This document shows, in pieces, positions 7,838 to 16,556 of a stretch of 64,000 nucleotides of DNA. Within the stretch, counting starts at the first letter, position 1; every line of letters begins with the position of its first letter. Both the position numbers and the translations under genes were made by a program. The DNA comes from Stenotrophomonas sp. UBA2629 (GTDB lineage: Bacteria; Pseudomonadota; Gammaproteobacteria; Xanthomonadales; Xanthomonadaceae). The DNA lies in assembly GCA_002359895.1 (NCBI GenBank), contig DEOB01000006.1:1-64000 (forward strand). Direction: 5' to 3'. The notes under the pieces were generated by a model. It ran no database searches and was not told the origin of the DNA. It was given only the letters and a program-made list of their open reading frames with translations.

Positions 7838-7854
7838 GGGGTCAGAGTCGGGTT
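7838..7854. repeat. GGGGTCAGAGTCGGGTT motif copy
   Basis: This exact copy lies seven bases after the stop codon of the Ivy-like gene and is again preceded by an A-run and CC. Its position right behind two different genes suggests a terminator-like role or preferred insertion there. Confidence 0.7.
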
Positions 7855-7964
7855 ACGTGCCGTTGCAGATCCAGCATGGGACCCGGCGTTCACACGCGCT
7901 TGCCGGGTTTTAACAGTGCTGCATTCACAGTGTCTGCCAGGCAATGTGCAGACAGGAGTGGGCC

Positions 7965-8060
7965 ATGGCGCGCAGACGTGTTCTTTCCAAACGCGGCATC
8001 GTCATCATCGGTACGTTGGTGATCGTACTTGCATTGATCATCAGTTTTGCACCGTGGTGA
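7965..8060 (+). CDS. 31-residue single-pass membrane peptide
   Basis: ATG 7965 follows CAGGAG with seven-base spacing and opens a frame to TGA at 8058-8060. The peptide has a basic N-terminus (MARRRVLSKR), then one long hydrophobic helix (GIVIIGTLVIVLALIISF), then APW. This is the classic layout of a small inner-membrane protein with a cytoplasmic basic end. Nothing in the sequence shows its partner. It lies between the Ivy-like gene and the convergent efflux operon. Confidence 0.6.
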   Translation: MARRRVLSKRGIVIIGTLVIVLALIISFAPW

Positions 8061-8179
8061 TGTGCTCACACAGGAACATCGGCCACAGGCACATCGGCGT
8101 GATGCCGATGCGCCTATGCATCACCCGCGTTGCCGGGCGCGCTGGCCCGGCGAGTTGATCTGCGATCGACTACGCAGGC

Positions 8180-11100
8180 TCAGGCCCGCGCGAGTCTGCG
8201 CAGGCGCTTGCGTTCTTTACGACGCGCGCGCCAGTTGCGCCAGTGCTGCTGCAGGCACGAGAAGATCACGTACAGCGCTGGGGTGCTGAGCAGTGTCAGG
8301 CTCTGCGAAATCAGCAGGCCGCCGATCATTGCGATGCCCAGCGGACGGCGAAGTTCCGAGCCTTCACCTAAGCCAATGGCCAACGGCAACGCGGCCAGAA
8401 TGGCGACCATGGTGGTCATCATGATCGGACGGAAGCGCACGATGCTGGCTTCGCGCACGGCATCGGCCGGTGACTTGCCGTGCTCACGCTGCGCGACCAG
8501 GGCAAAGTCGATCATCATGATGGCGTTCTTTTTGACGATGCCGATCAACAGCACCAGCGCGATCATCGAGATCACCGACAGGTCGGTATTGGTCACCCAC
8601 AACGCCAGCAATGCGCCCATGCCCGCCGCCGGCAGCGTGGACAGAATGGTCACCGGGTGTACGAGGTTTTCGTACAGCATGCCCAACACGATGTAGACCG
8701 TGGCAATGGCGGCGATGATCAACATCAGCATCGAGGAAGGGTCCATCGCCCGGCCGAAGCCACCGCGCTCGGCCTGGCGGATATCACCGGGCATGCGCAG
8801 GCCGTTGATGGCCGCCTGCACGATGGCATCGCCTTCACCGCTGCTCACGCCCGGGGCGAGGTTGTAGCTCAGGTCCATCACCGTGTACTGGTTTTGATGG
8901 GTGACCTGCGACGGTGCCAGCCCCGGCTCCTGATGCGCCAGCGTGGTCAATGGAATCATCTGGCCGCTGCTGGAGCGCACATACAGGTCTTCAATGGCCG
9001 ATGGGCTTGCGGTCTGCCCCGGCAACGCATTGACCACCACGCCGTACTGATTGAGATCGGAGTAGATGGTGGAGATCTGGCGTTGGCCGAACGCGCCGTA
9101 CAGCGCGCCGTCGATGGTGCCGATGCTCACGCCCAGCCGCGAAGCTTTGTCGCGGTCGATGACGATCTTCTGCATCAAACCACCCTTGTCCACGTCCGAG
9201 CCCACATCACGCAGCTTGGGATTCTGCCTGAGCACTTCCACCAGCTTGGGCAGCCATTCGGCCAACTGCTCGGCATCGTTGCCCTGCAGCGTCACGCGGT
9301 TCTGTGCGCCCTGCGAACCACCGCCGCCGCCATTGGAGGGAAGATCCTGAATCGCCCGCAGGCGTACATCCAGGTCCGGGAACTGCGCGGCCTTGGTGCT
9401 GAGGCGGGTGACGACCACATTGGTCGGCTCCTGGCGGCCTTCGCCCTGCGTATGCAGCTCGATGTTGAACTGCGCACTGCTGCCCTGGCGGCTGGAGCCC
9501 AAACGCGAGCCCACCATTTTCACGGCAGGGTCGGCGAGGAACATGTCGGCCAAACGACGCTGACGTTCACTCATTTCCTGGAACGACACCGTCGCGCTGG
9601 AACTGGCACGGCCCCACACCAGGCCGGTGTCCTGCTCGGGGAACGAGCCTTTGCTGACCGAGCCGGCCAGATAGAACGTCGCCACGATCAACAGCAGCGG
9701 TGTCAGCGACAGCAGCAGGCAATGCCGCAGCGAGAAATCCAGCGCGACGGTGTAGATGCGCAGCATTCCCTCATGCAGTTTGTCGAGGAACGGGCCGATA
9801 CGTGAGGGCTTCACCGGCGCCGAATGCGGCTGCAGGAAACGCGAGCACAACGCGGGCGTCAAGGTCAGCGAGACGATGGCCGAGACCACGATGGCAGCCA
9901 CCAGCGTCAGCGTGAACTCCCGGAAGAACGCGCCGATCATGCCCTGCGCGAAGATGATCGGCAGGAACACCGCAATCAACGAGGCGGTGATCGACACGAT
10001 TGTGAAACCAATCTCGCGCGCGCCGGCCATGGCCGCCTCTTTGCGGGGCACGCCTTCGTCGAGATGGCGCATGATGTTTTCAATCACCACGATGGCATCG
10101 TCAACCACAAAGCCAATGGCGATCACCAACGCCAACAGGGTGAGGTTGTTGAGCGTGAAGCCCAGCATGGTCATCAACAGCGCCGCGCCGGCCAGCGACA
10201 ACGGCACGGTCACCGCGGCGATCAAGGTAGGCGCCAGCCGGCGCAGGAACAGCGCCATGGTCAGGATCACCATCGCCAGGCTGATCATCAAGGTGATCTG
10301 CACTTCGGTGAGCGAGGCGCGAATGGTGGGCGTGCGGTCGAAGTACGGCGTCAGCGTGGTGCCGGCATCCAGATACGTGGACAACGCTGGCGCTGCGGCT
10401 TTCACCCGGTCCACCGTGGCAACCAGATTGGCGCCGCTGCGCAGATACACATACATCAGCACGCCGCGCTTGCCGTTGAACCACGCCGCCTGATACGCAT
10501 CCTGCTGGCCGTCGTAAACGGTGGCGATGTCCTTCAGCCGCACCACCGCACCGTCGTGCGTGGCGATGGCGACGTTGGCGAAATCCTGCGCCTTGCGCAC
10601 CTGGTCGTTGAGGACGATGGCGGTCTGGGTGTTGCCATCGCTGAGGAAACCCAGCGGCGAGGCGACATTGGCCGCGCGCATGGCATTGCGCAGATCGTCC
10701 GGGCTCAGGCCCAGTGCATTCATCGCGCGCAGGTTGAGGTCGATGCGCACCGCCGGTGTGGAAGCGCCGGCGATATCCACCTGCGAAACACCGGGCAGTT
10801 GCCGCAGCCGTTGCGCGAGCAGCGAGTCGGCCAGGTTGTACAACTCGGCCACCGATTGCGTGTCCGAGGTCAGTGCCAGCGCAATCACCGGATCGTCGTT
10901 GGGGTTGGCCTTCTGATAGGTGGGCGTGTTGATGCCTGCGGGCAGGTCGGCCACGGCGGCGTTGATCGCGGCCTGCACGTCCTGCGCGGCGGAGTCGATG
11001 TCGCGGCTGGTGTTGAACATCAGAAACACCATGCTGCGGCCGTCGCTGCTGCTCGAACGCATGGTGTCGATGCCCGGCACCTGGCCGAGGTGACGCTCCA

Positions 11101-11299
11101 AGGGCGCGGTCACTGTCGATGCCATGGTGTTGGCATCGGCGCCGATGTTGGACGCCTGCACGAAAATCACCGGGATGGTGAGATTGGGCAGGGCCGCAAC
11201 ACCCAGCCGCAGATAGCAGACCAAACCAGCGAAGAACAGGCCGATGGCCAGCAGGCCAATGCCGATGGGGCGTTTGATGAAAGGCGCGGAGATGTTCAT
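8180..11299 (-). CDS. smeK: RND multidrug efflux transporter, MdtC/SmeK type
   Basis: This is the inner-membrane proton/drug antiporter of a tripartite pump. The 1039 residues match RND length. TM1 follows the usual SAPFIKRPIGIGLLA start, and TM4 contains the proton-relay aspartate pair in GFVVDDAIVVIENI. It starts nine bases after the stop of the second RND gene, as in mdtABC operons whose two RND subunits form a heterotrimer. The symbol is assigned from gene order and similarity to the Stenotrophomonas smeIJK operon; mdtC is the E. coli equivalent. No outer-membrane factor gene is in the operon, so a TolC-like protein must be supplied elsewhere. Confidence 0.88.
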   Translation of the reverse strand: MNISAPFIKRPIGIGLLAIGLFFAGLVCYLRLGVAALPNLTIPVIFVQASNIGADANTMASTVTAPLERHLGQVPGIDTMRSSSSDGRSMVFLMFNTSRDIDSAAQDVQAAINAAVADLPAGINTPTYQKANPNDDPVIALALTSDTQSVAELYNLADSLLAQRLRQLPGVSQVDIAGASTPAVRIDLNLRAMNALGLSPDDLRNAMRAANVASPLGFLSDGNTQTAIVLNDQVRKAQDFANVAIATHDGAVVRLKDIATVYDGQQDAYQAAWFNGKRGVLMYVYLRSGANLVATVDRVKAAAPALSTYLDAGTTLTPYFDRTPTIRASLTEVQITLMISLAMVILTMALFLRRLAPTLIAAVTVPLSLAGAALLMTMLGFTLNNLTLLALVIAIGFVVDDAIVVIENIMRHLDEGVPRKEAAMAGAREIGFTIVSITASLIAVFLPIIFAQGMIGAFFREFTLTLVAAIVVSAIVSLTLTPALCSRFLQPHSAPVKPSRIGPFLDKLHEGMLRIYTVALDFSLRHCLLLSLTPLLLIVATFYLAGSVSKGSFPEQDTGLVWGRASSSATVSFQEMSERQRRLADMFLADPAVKMVGSRLGSSRQGSSAQFNIELHTQGEGRQEPTNVVVTRLSTKAAQFPDLDVRLRAIQDLPSNGGGGGSQGAQNRVTLQGNDAEQLAEWLPKLVEVLRQNPKLRDVGSDVDKGGLMQKIVIDRDKASRLGVSIGTIDGALYGAFGQRQISTIYSDLNQYGVVVNALPGQTASPSAIEDLYVRSSSGQMIPLTTLAHQEPGLAPSQVTHQNQYTVMDLSYNLAPGVSSGEGDAIVQAAINGLRMPGDIRQAERGGFGRAMDPSSMLMLIIAAIATVYIVLGMLYENLVHPVTILSTLPAAGMGALLALWVTNTDLSVISMIALVLLIGIVKKNAIMMIDFALVAQREHGKSPADAVREASIVRFRPIMMTTMVAILAALPLAIGLGEGSELRRPLGIAMIGGLLISQSLTLLSTPALYVIFSCLQQHWRNWRARRKERKRLRRLARA

Positions 11300-11308
11300 G
11301 CCCGCGCG

Positions 11309-14300
11309 TTACCGTGCCGTCTGCAGGCGAGCGGCAGCGCGTTGCTCACGTCGCTTGGCTGCCCATTCGGACAGACGCTCGAAATACAGGTAAATCACCG
11401 GCGTGGTGTACAGCGTCACCAACTGCGACAGCAGCAGGCCGCCGACGATGGCCACGCCCAAGGGCCGCCGCAACTCCGAGCCAATGCCGGTGCCCAAGGC
11501 CAACGGCAGCGCGCCCAGCATGGCGGCGGCGGTGGTCATCATGATCGGGCGGAAGCGCAGCAGACAGGCGCGGCGGATGGCGTCGTAGGCGTTGGCGCCG
11601 GAGCGCTGCGCGTCCAGGGCGAAGTCGATCATCATGATCGCGTTCTTCTTGACGATACCAATCAGCAGGATGATGCCGACGATGCCGTCCACCGACAGGC
11701 TCATGCCACACAGGTACAACGCCAGCAGCGCGCCGACACCGGCCGGCGGCAAGGTGGAGATGATGGTCAGCGGGTGGATGTAGCTTTCATACAGCACGCC
11801 CAGCACGATGTAGATCACCGCGATGGCGGCCAGCAGCAACAGCACCACGTCGGTCTGGCTGTTGGAGAACTCCGCCGCCGTACCGACAAACTGCGCCTGC
11901 ATCTGCTGCGGCAATTCCAATGCGGCCACGGCTTTGTTGATGGCGTCCACGCCTTCAGACAGCGAATAGCCCGGTGCCAGGTTGAACGAGATGGTGGCCG
12001 ACGGCAGCTGTTGCTGGTGGCTGACGATCAACGGCGCGGTGCCGGGGATGGCGGTGGCAATGGCCGACAACGGAATGCTGCCACCGCCGCCCAGCGCGAT
12101 GCCGGTGTTGCTGTTGCCGATACCGGTGGCGGTGGACGAGTTGCTCGATGTCACCTGGCCCAGCGTGGTGGCGTTGCTGCCGGTAAGCGTGCCGCTGCCA
12201 TTGCTGCCGATCGCCAGCTGGTTCATCAGCGCATCGCTGTTGCGGAACTCCGGCGCTACTTCCAGCACCACGCGGTACTGGTTGAGCTGGGTGAAGATGG
12301 TGGAAATCTGCCGCTGGCCATAAGCGTCGTACAGCGTGTCGTCGATGGTCTGCATCGGCACGCCGTAACGGGCGGCTTTGTCGCGGTCCACTTCCACATG
12401 CAGGGCGCGGCCGTGGTTGGCCAGGTTGTTGTCGACGTCAGCCAGCTCCGGCAGGCGGCGCAGCGCATCGGTGACGCGGTCGGTCTGCGCGGCCAGCTCG
12501 GTGCTGTCCATGTCCGACAGCGAGAACTGGTACGCGGTGGCGGCCACGCGCGTGTCCAAGGTGACGTCCTGCACCGGCTTGAGATACAGCGCGACGCCGG
12601 GAATGTGCGCGGCTGCGGCCTGCAGACGCGGCAGGATGACATCCAGCCCATCGCGATCACCGCGGTCTTTGAGCACGATGCTCAGCTGGCCCTGGTTGAG
12701 CGTGGGGTTCATGGTGCCGGCGCCGATGTAAGCGGCCACGCCGCTTACCGCTTCATCGCCCTGCAAGGCGGCAGCCACGGCTTGAGTGCGCTGCTGCATC
12801 TGGTCGAAAGCGACGTTCTGGTCGGCCAGCACCACGCCGGTAATCATGCCGGTGTCCTGGTCGGGCAGCAGGCCCTTGGGGATCACCATGTACAGCACCA
12901 CGGTGAGCGCGACCGAGGCCAGTGCAATGCTCAACGTCAGTGGCTGATGACGCAGCACCCAGTCCAGGCTGCGCTCGTAGGCATGCACCAGCCGCGACCA
13001 TGCGGTGACCTTGCCCTGCGCCGCCGCACGCTCGTGCGCATCATCGCCCTCGGGCAATGCGTCGGGCTTGAGCAGATAGGCGCACATCATCGGTGTGAGC
13101 GTCAGCGAGATCAGCATCGAGATCGACACGGCGATGGTCAGCACCCACGCGAACTCGTGGAACAAGCGCCCGGTGACGCCTGGCATCAGGATCAACGGCA
13201 GGAACACCGCCACCAGCGACACCGTCAACGACAGCACGGTGAAGCCAATTTCCTTGGAGCCGACTTCCGCCGCCTCCTGGCCGTCTTTGCCCTGTTCGAT
13301 ATAGCGCACGATGTTTTCGATCATCACGATCGCATCGTCCACCACGAAGCCGGTGGCCACGGTCAGCGCCATCAGCGACAGGTTGTCCAGCGACATGCCG
13401 GCAAAGGCCATCACGCCGAACGTGCCCATCAACGACAACGGCACCGCCACCGATGGAATCACCGTGGCCCACAAGCGCCGCAGGAACACGAAGATCACCG
13501 CCACCACCAGACAGATGGTGAGGATGAGCGTGAACTGCACGTCATGCACCGAGGCGCGGATGGTGACGGTGCGGTCGGAGAACACATCCAGCTTCACATC
13601 GGCCGGCAACATCGCCTGCAGGCTGGGCAGAATCTGGCGGATGTTCTCCACCGTCTTGACGATGTTGGCGCCGGGCTGGCGGCGCACTTCCAGCAGCACC
13701 GCCGGCTTGCCATCGGCCCACGCGGCAATCTGGTCGTTCTCAACGCCATCCACCACCTTGGCCACGTCGCGCAGGCGTACCGGCGCGCCGTTCTGGTAGC
13801 GGATGATGACGTCGTTGTAGTCGGCCGCGTCGCTGAGCTGGTCGTTGGTGGACAGCGTGTAACTCTGCGTCTTGCCGTTGAGCGACCCCTTGGGCGCGTT
13901 GACGTTGGCCTGCGTGAGCGCGCTGCGCAGGTCTTCCATGGTCATGCCCATGTTGGACAGCTGCGCGGGGTTGGCCTGGATGCGCACGGCCGGGCGCACG
14001 TTGCCGGCAATGGATACCAGGCCCACGCCATCCACCTGCGACATGCGCTGGGCCAGCACCGAGTCGGCCAGATCGTTGACCTCACGCAGCGGGCGCGTGT
14101 CCGAGGCCAGCTTGAGGGTAAGGATGGGCGCGTCGGCCGGGTTCACCCGGTTGTAGACCGGTTGGTACGGCAGCGAGCTGGGCAGGGTGGCCTGCCGGAT
14201 GGCGGCCTGCACATCCTGCGCGGCGGTGTTGATGTCCCGTTCCATGGAGAACTGCAGCACGATGCTGGACAGCCCGGCCGAGGAGTCGGAGGTCATCATG

Positions 14301-14533
14301 TCCAGGCCGGAAATCTGGCCCAGCTGCCGCTCCAGCGGCGTGGTCACCAGCGAGGCCATGGTCTGCGCGCTGGCGCCGGGGTACTGCGTGGTCACCACCA
14401 GACTGGGGGCTTCGATCTCGGGCAGGGCGGCTACCGGCAGGCGCTGGTAACCGAGGATGCCCAACAGCATCAGGCCGACCATCAACAACGAAGTGGCGAT
14501 CGGACGGCGGATGAAAATGGTCGAGAAGCCCAC
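11309..14533 (-). CDS. smeJ: RND multidrug efflux transporter, MdtB/SmeJ type
   Basis: This is the first of two RND subunits, 1074 residues. It begins MGFSTIFIRRPIATSLLMVG and has the proton-relay pair in GFVVDDAIVMIENI. A Ser/Thr/Asn/Gly-rich insertion (GSNGSGTLTGSNATTLGQV and onward) around residues 770-820 lies in the periplasmic docking part and adds length relative to the partner. It lies between the adaptor gene (47-bp gap) and smeK (9-bp gap), so the three should be one transcript. Two different RND genes in one operon point to a mixed trimer, as known for MdtBC. Confidence 0.88.
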   Translation of the reverse strand: MGFSTIFIRRPIATSLLMVGLMLLGILGYQRLPVAALPEIEAPSLVVTTQYPGASAQTMASLVTTPLERQLGQISGLDMMTSDSSAGLSSIVLQFSMERDINTAAQDVQAAIRQATLPSSLPYQPVYNRVNPADAPILTLKLASDTRPLREVNDLADSVLAQRMSQVDGVGLVSIAGNVRPAVRIQANPAQLSNMGMTMEDLRSALTQANVNAPKGSLNGKTQSYTLSTNDQLSDAADYNDVIIRYQNGAPVRLRDVAKVVDGVENDQIAAWADGKPAVLLEVRRQPGANIVKTVENIRQILPSLQAMLPADVKLDVFSDRTVTIRASVHDVQFTLILTICLVVAVIFVFLRRLWATVIPSVAVPLSLMGTFGVMAFAGMSLDNLSLMALTVATGFVVDDAIVMIENIVRYIEQGKDGQEAAEVGSKEIGFTVLSLTVSLVAVFLPLILMPGVTGRLFHEFAWVLTIAVSISMLISLTLTPMMCAYLLKPDALPEGDDAHERAAAQGKVTAWSRLVHAYERSLDWVLRHQPLTLSIALASVALTVVLYMVIPKGLLPDQDTGMITGVVLADQNVAFDQMQQRTQAVAAALQGDEAVSGVAAYIGAGTMNPTLNQGQLSIVLKDRGDRDGLDVILPRLQAAAAHIPGVALYLKPVQDVTLDTRVAATAYQFSLSDMDSTELAAQTDRVTDALRRLPELADVDNNLANHGRALHVEVDRDKAARYGVPMQTIDDTLYDAYGQRQISTIFTQLNQYRVVLEVAPEFRNSDALMNQLAIGSNGSGTLTGSNATTLGQVTSSNSSTATGIGNSNTGIALGGGGSIPLSAIATAIPGTAPLIVSHQQQLPSATISFNLAPGYSLSEGVDAINKAVAALELPQQMQAQFVGTAAEFSNSQTDVVLLLLAAIAVIYIVLGVLYESYIHPLTIISTLPPAGVGALLALYLCGMSLSVDGIVGIILLIGIVKKNAIMMIDFALDAQRSGANAYDAIRRACLLRFRPIMMTTAAAMLGALPLALGTGIGSELRRPLGVAIVGGLLLSQLVTLYTTPVIYLYFERLSEWAAKRREQRAAARLQTAR

Positions 14534-14580
14534 GGGCGATTCCTGGTGCGGGGGGAGAGGGCGGGGTGGCGAGCTGCGCG

Positions 14581-15816
14581 TCAGCGCGGCGGGCCGCCCC
14601 GTCCACCACGGCCCTTCTGGCTGGCCGCTTTGAGCTGTTCTTCAGTGGGCGCAGGCGGTGCCTGGCCCGGTGCCAGTTGGGTGACCTTGCTGCCTTCCTT
14701 GAGCCGGAACTGGCCTTCGGTCACCACTTTGTCGCCGGCCTGCAGGCCGCTGCTGATGACCACATGGCTGTCATCCACCTGGCCGCCCTGCACCACGTCG
14801 CGCAGGGTGACGGTGCTGTCGGGCTTGATCAGGTAGACAAAATCACTGTTGCTGCTGCGCTGCACCGCTTCAGCCGGCACCACCACCGCGTTGGGCAGCT
14901 CGTTGAGCTGCATGCGCACGTTGACGAACTGGCCGGGCCACAGCGCGGCGCTGGCATTGGGGAACTCCGCACGCAGGCGGAAGGTGCCGCTGTTGCTGCT
15001 GATCTGGTTGTCCACCACCTGCAACTTGCCATCAGCATTGACCACCGCACCGCCTTCGCGGTCGAGCGTGGAGGTCTGCAACGGCCCGGCCTGCTGCGCG
15101 GTGCGCACCGCATCCAACTGCTGCTCGGGCAGGTTGAACAGCACATAGGCTGGCTGCAGCTGGGTGACGGTGACGATCTGGCTGCCAGCGCTGACCACGT
15201 TGCCGGGGTCCACCGCGCGGATGCCGGTGATGCCATTGATGGGCGAGGTGATGCGGGTGTAATCCAACTGCACCTTGGCCTGCGCGGCCGAAGCCTGCGA
15301 GGCGGCAACCGCGGCCTGGTACTGCGCCACCTGGTTGCGCAGCGTGGTCAGGTCGGTCTGCGCCACGAATTGGCGGTATTCCGGCGAGTTGGAACGCTCG
15401 AAGTTGGATTGCGCGGTGGCCAGCAGCGCCTGGTTCTGGCGGGTACTGGCGACAGCCTGGTCGTACTGCGCCTTGAACGTACGCGGGTCGATCTGCGCAA
15501 GCAGGTCACCCTTCTTCACCGCTTGGCCTTCGCGGAAGTTGACGCTCAGCAACTCGCCGCCCACCTGCGGGCTGACGGTGACGGTGTTGTAAGCAGTCAC
15601 CGTGCCCTGCGCGGTGACATACACCGGCACGTTCTTGCGCTCGGCGGCCACCACGGTGACCGGCACGGGTGCGTTGTCCTTGCCTGCCCTGCCGCCAGCC
15701 ATACCCGCCGGTGCTGCATCCGTCTTCTGCTTGCCGCCCCCCATCACCCGGTAGCCAATCCCGGCTACGAGCAGCACTGCGATGACCAGCAGCACAATCT
15801 TCCAGAAACGCGACAT
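14581..15816 (-). CDS. smeI: RND efflux periplasmic adaptor (membrane fusion protein), MdtA/SmeI type
   Basis: The 411-residue adaptor links the RND pump to an outer-membrane channel. It has an N-terminal membrane anchor (FWKIVLLVIAVLLVAGIGY), a lipoyl/barrel half beginning VTVVAAERKNVPVYVTAQG, an alpha-hairpin with long coiled segments (residues ~100-170) and a beta-barrel segment with ITSPINGITGIRAVDPGNVV. The C-terminus is Gln/Lys/Gly rich. It is the promoter-proximal gene of the operon; no regulator gene is adjacent, and upstream of it lies a repeat-rich gap of about 740 bp. Confidence 0.88.
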   Translation of the reverse strand: MSRFWKIVLLVIAVLLVAGIGYRVMGGGKQKTDAAPAGMAGGRAGKDNAPVPVTVVAAERKNVPVYVTAQGTVTAYNTVTVSPQVGGELLSVNFREGQAVKKGDLLAQIDPRTFKAQYDQAVASTRQNQALLATAQSNFERSNSPEYRQFVAQTDLTTLRNQVAQYQAAVAASQASAAQAKVQLDYTRITSPINGITGIRAVDPGNVVSAGSQIVTVTQLQPAYVLFNLPEQQLDAVRTAQQAGPLQTSTLDREGGAVVNADGKLQVVDNQISSNSGTFRLRAEFPNASAALWPGQFVNVRMQLNELPNAVVVPAEAVQRSSNSDFVYLIKPDSTVTLRDVVQGGQVDDSHVVISSGLQAGDKVVTEGQFRLKEGSKVTQLAPGQAPPAPTEEQLKAASQKGRGGRGGPPR

Positions 15817-16120
15817 GCGAAAACTCCTGAGGAACCGGTAGGGGAGGTGGAACGTTGACGCTGCAGAGGATACCGCCGCGGTGTGTCGGCTGGACTCATG
15901 ACCGATGGGCCACGCCTTCTGACCGCCATAAGTGATGAACGTTCCAAAGCGGCTTTGGTTGACCTGCTCGATGAAAGGGACGCCGAGTCGCGCTTGGGCG
16001 TACGCCGGGGCGCGAGATGGTCGGGCTGAGAGGTATCGCAGCGATGCATCGGCTGAACCGGATAGCGACGCAGCTGACTCAGATCGTGACGCCGCTGACC
16101 CAGATCAGGACGCAGCGGGT

Positions 16121-16258
16121 TCTGCTGTTGCTGTAGCTGTGGCTGTGGCTGTGGCTGTGGCTGTAGCTGTAGCTGTAGCTGTAGCTGGTGCTGTGGCTGT
16201 GGCTGTGGCTGTTGCTGTTGCTGTTGCTGTAGCTGTAGCTGTTGCTGTAGCTGTGGCT
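16121..16258. repeat. Hexanucleotide tract of GCTGTN units
   Basis: About 23 near-perfect copies of GCTGTG, GCTGTA or GCTGTT run in tandem, with one GCTGGT interruption. The tract reads as Ala-Val repeats on the plus strand and Gln-Leu/Gln-Pro repeats on the minus strand, but no start, ribosome-binding site or codon pattern supports a real protein. It lies between the divergent promoters of smeI and the amidohydrolase gene. A tract of this kind can change copy number by slippage. The rest of 15817-16556 holds only the hairpin repeats listed next and promoter sequence. Confidence 0.85.
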
Positions 16259-16262
16259 CAAA

Positions 16263-16290
16263 GCCCCTCTCCCGCTTGCGGGAGAGGGGT
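16263..16290. repeat. CTCTCCC hairpin repeat
   Basis: CCCCTCTCCCGCTTGCGGGAGAGGGG is a perfect palindromic stem with a short loop, followed by TTGGGGTGAGGGC. The same family recurs at 17953, 18038, 23600-24105 and 41309. A degenerate relative with CCCGCAGGCGGG lies at 16381-16398. Confidence 0.8.
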
Positions 16291-16556
16291 TGGGGTGAGG
16301 GCAGGTGTCTGCTTTGCCTTTCGGCTTTGCTCCATACGGCAGAAGCAAACGCTGCCCCCCATCCGCCCTGCGGGTACCTTCCCCCGCAGGCGGGAGAAGG
16401 GAGCCAACAGATTCCCGTGCTGCTGTTGGTTGCCCGCACTTCCCGACGAGCGTTCTGAAGCCGTCCCATCCGCTCGTCCCCCCATGCCCCGATATCCGCC
16501 CGGCCCGCAACTGGCCTACAGTCAGTCCATCGTCCCCGTCCCAAGGAGAGTCGCCG

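Noticed and set aside
9824..14836. Very long plus-strand open frame (1670 codons) across the RND genes
   Set aside because: It is antisense to two complete RND transporters, is rich in His/Gln/Arg/Gly from reversed GC-rich codons, and has no recognisable domain.
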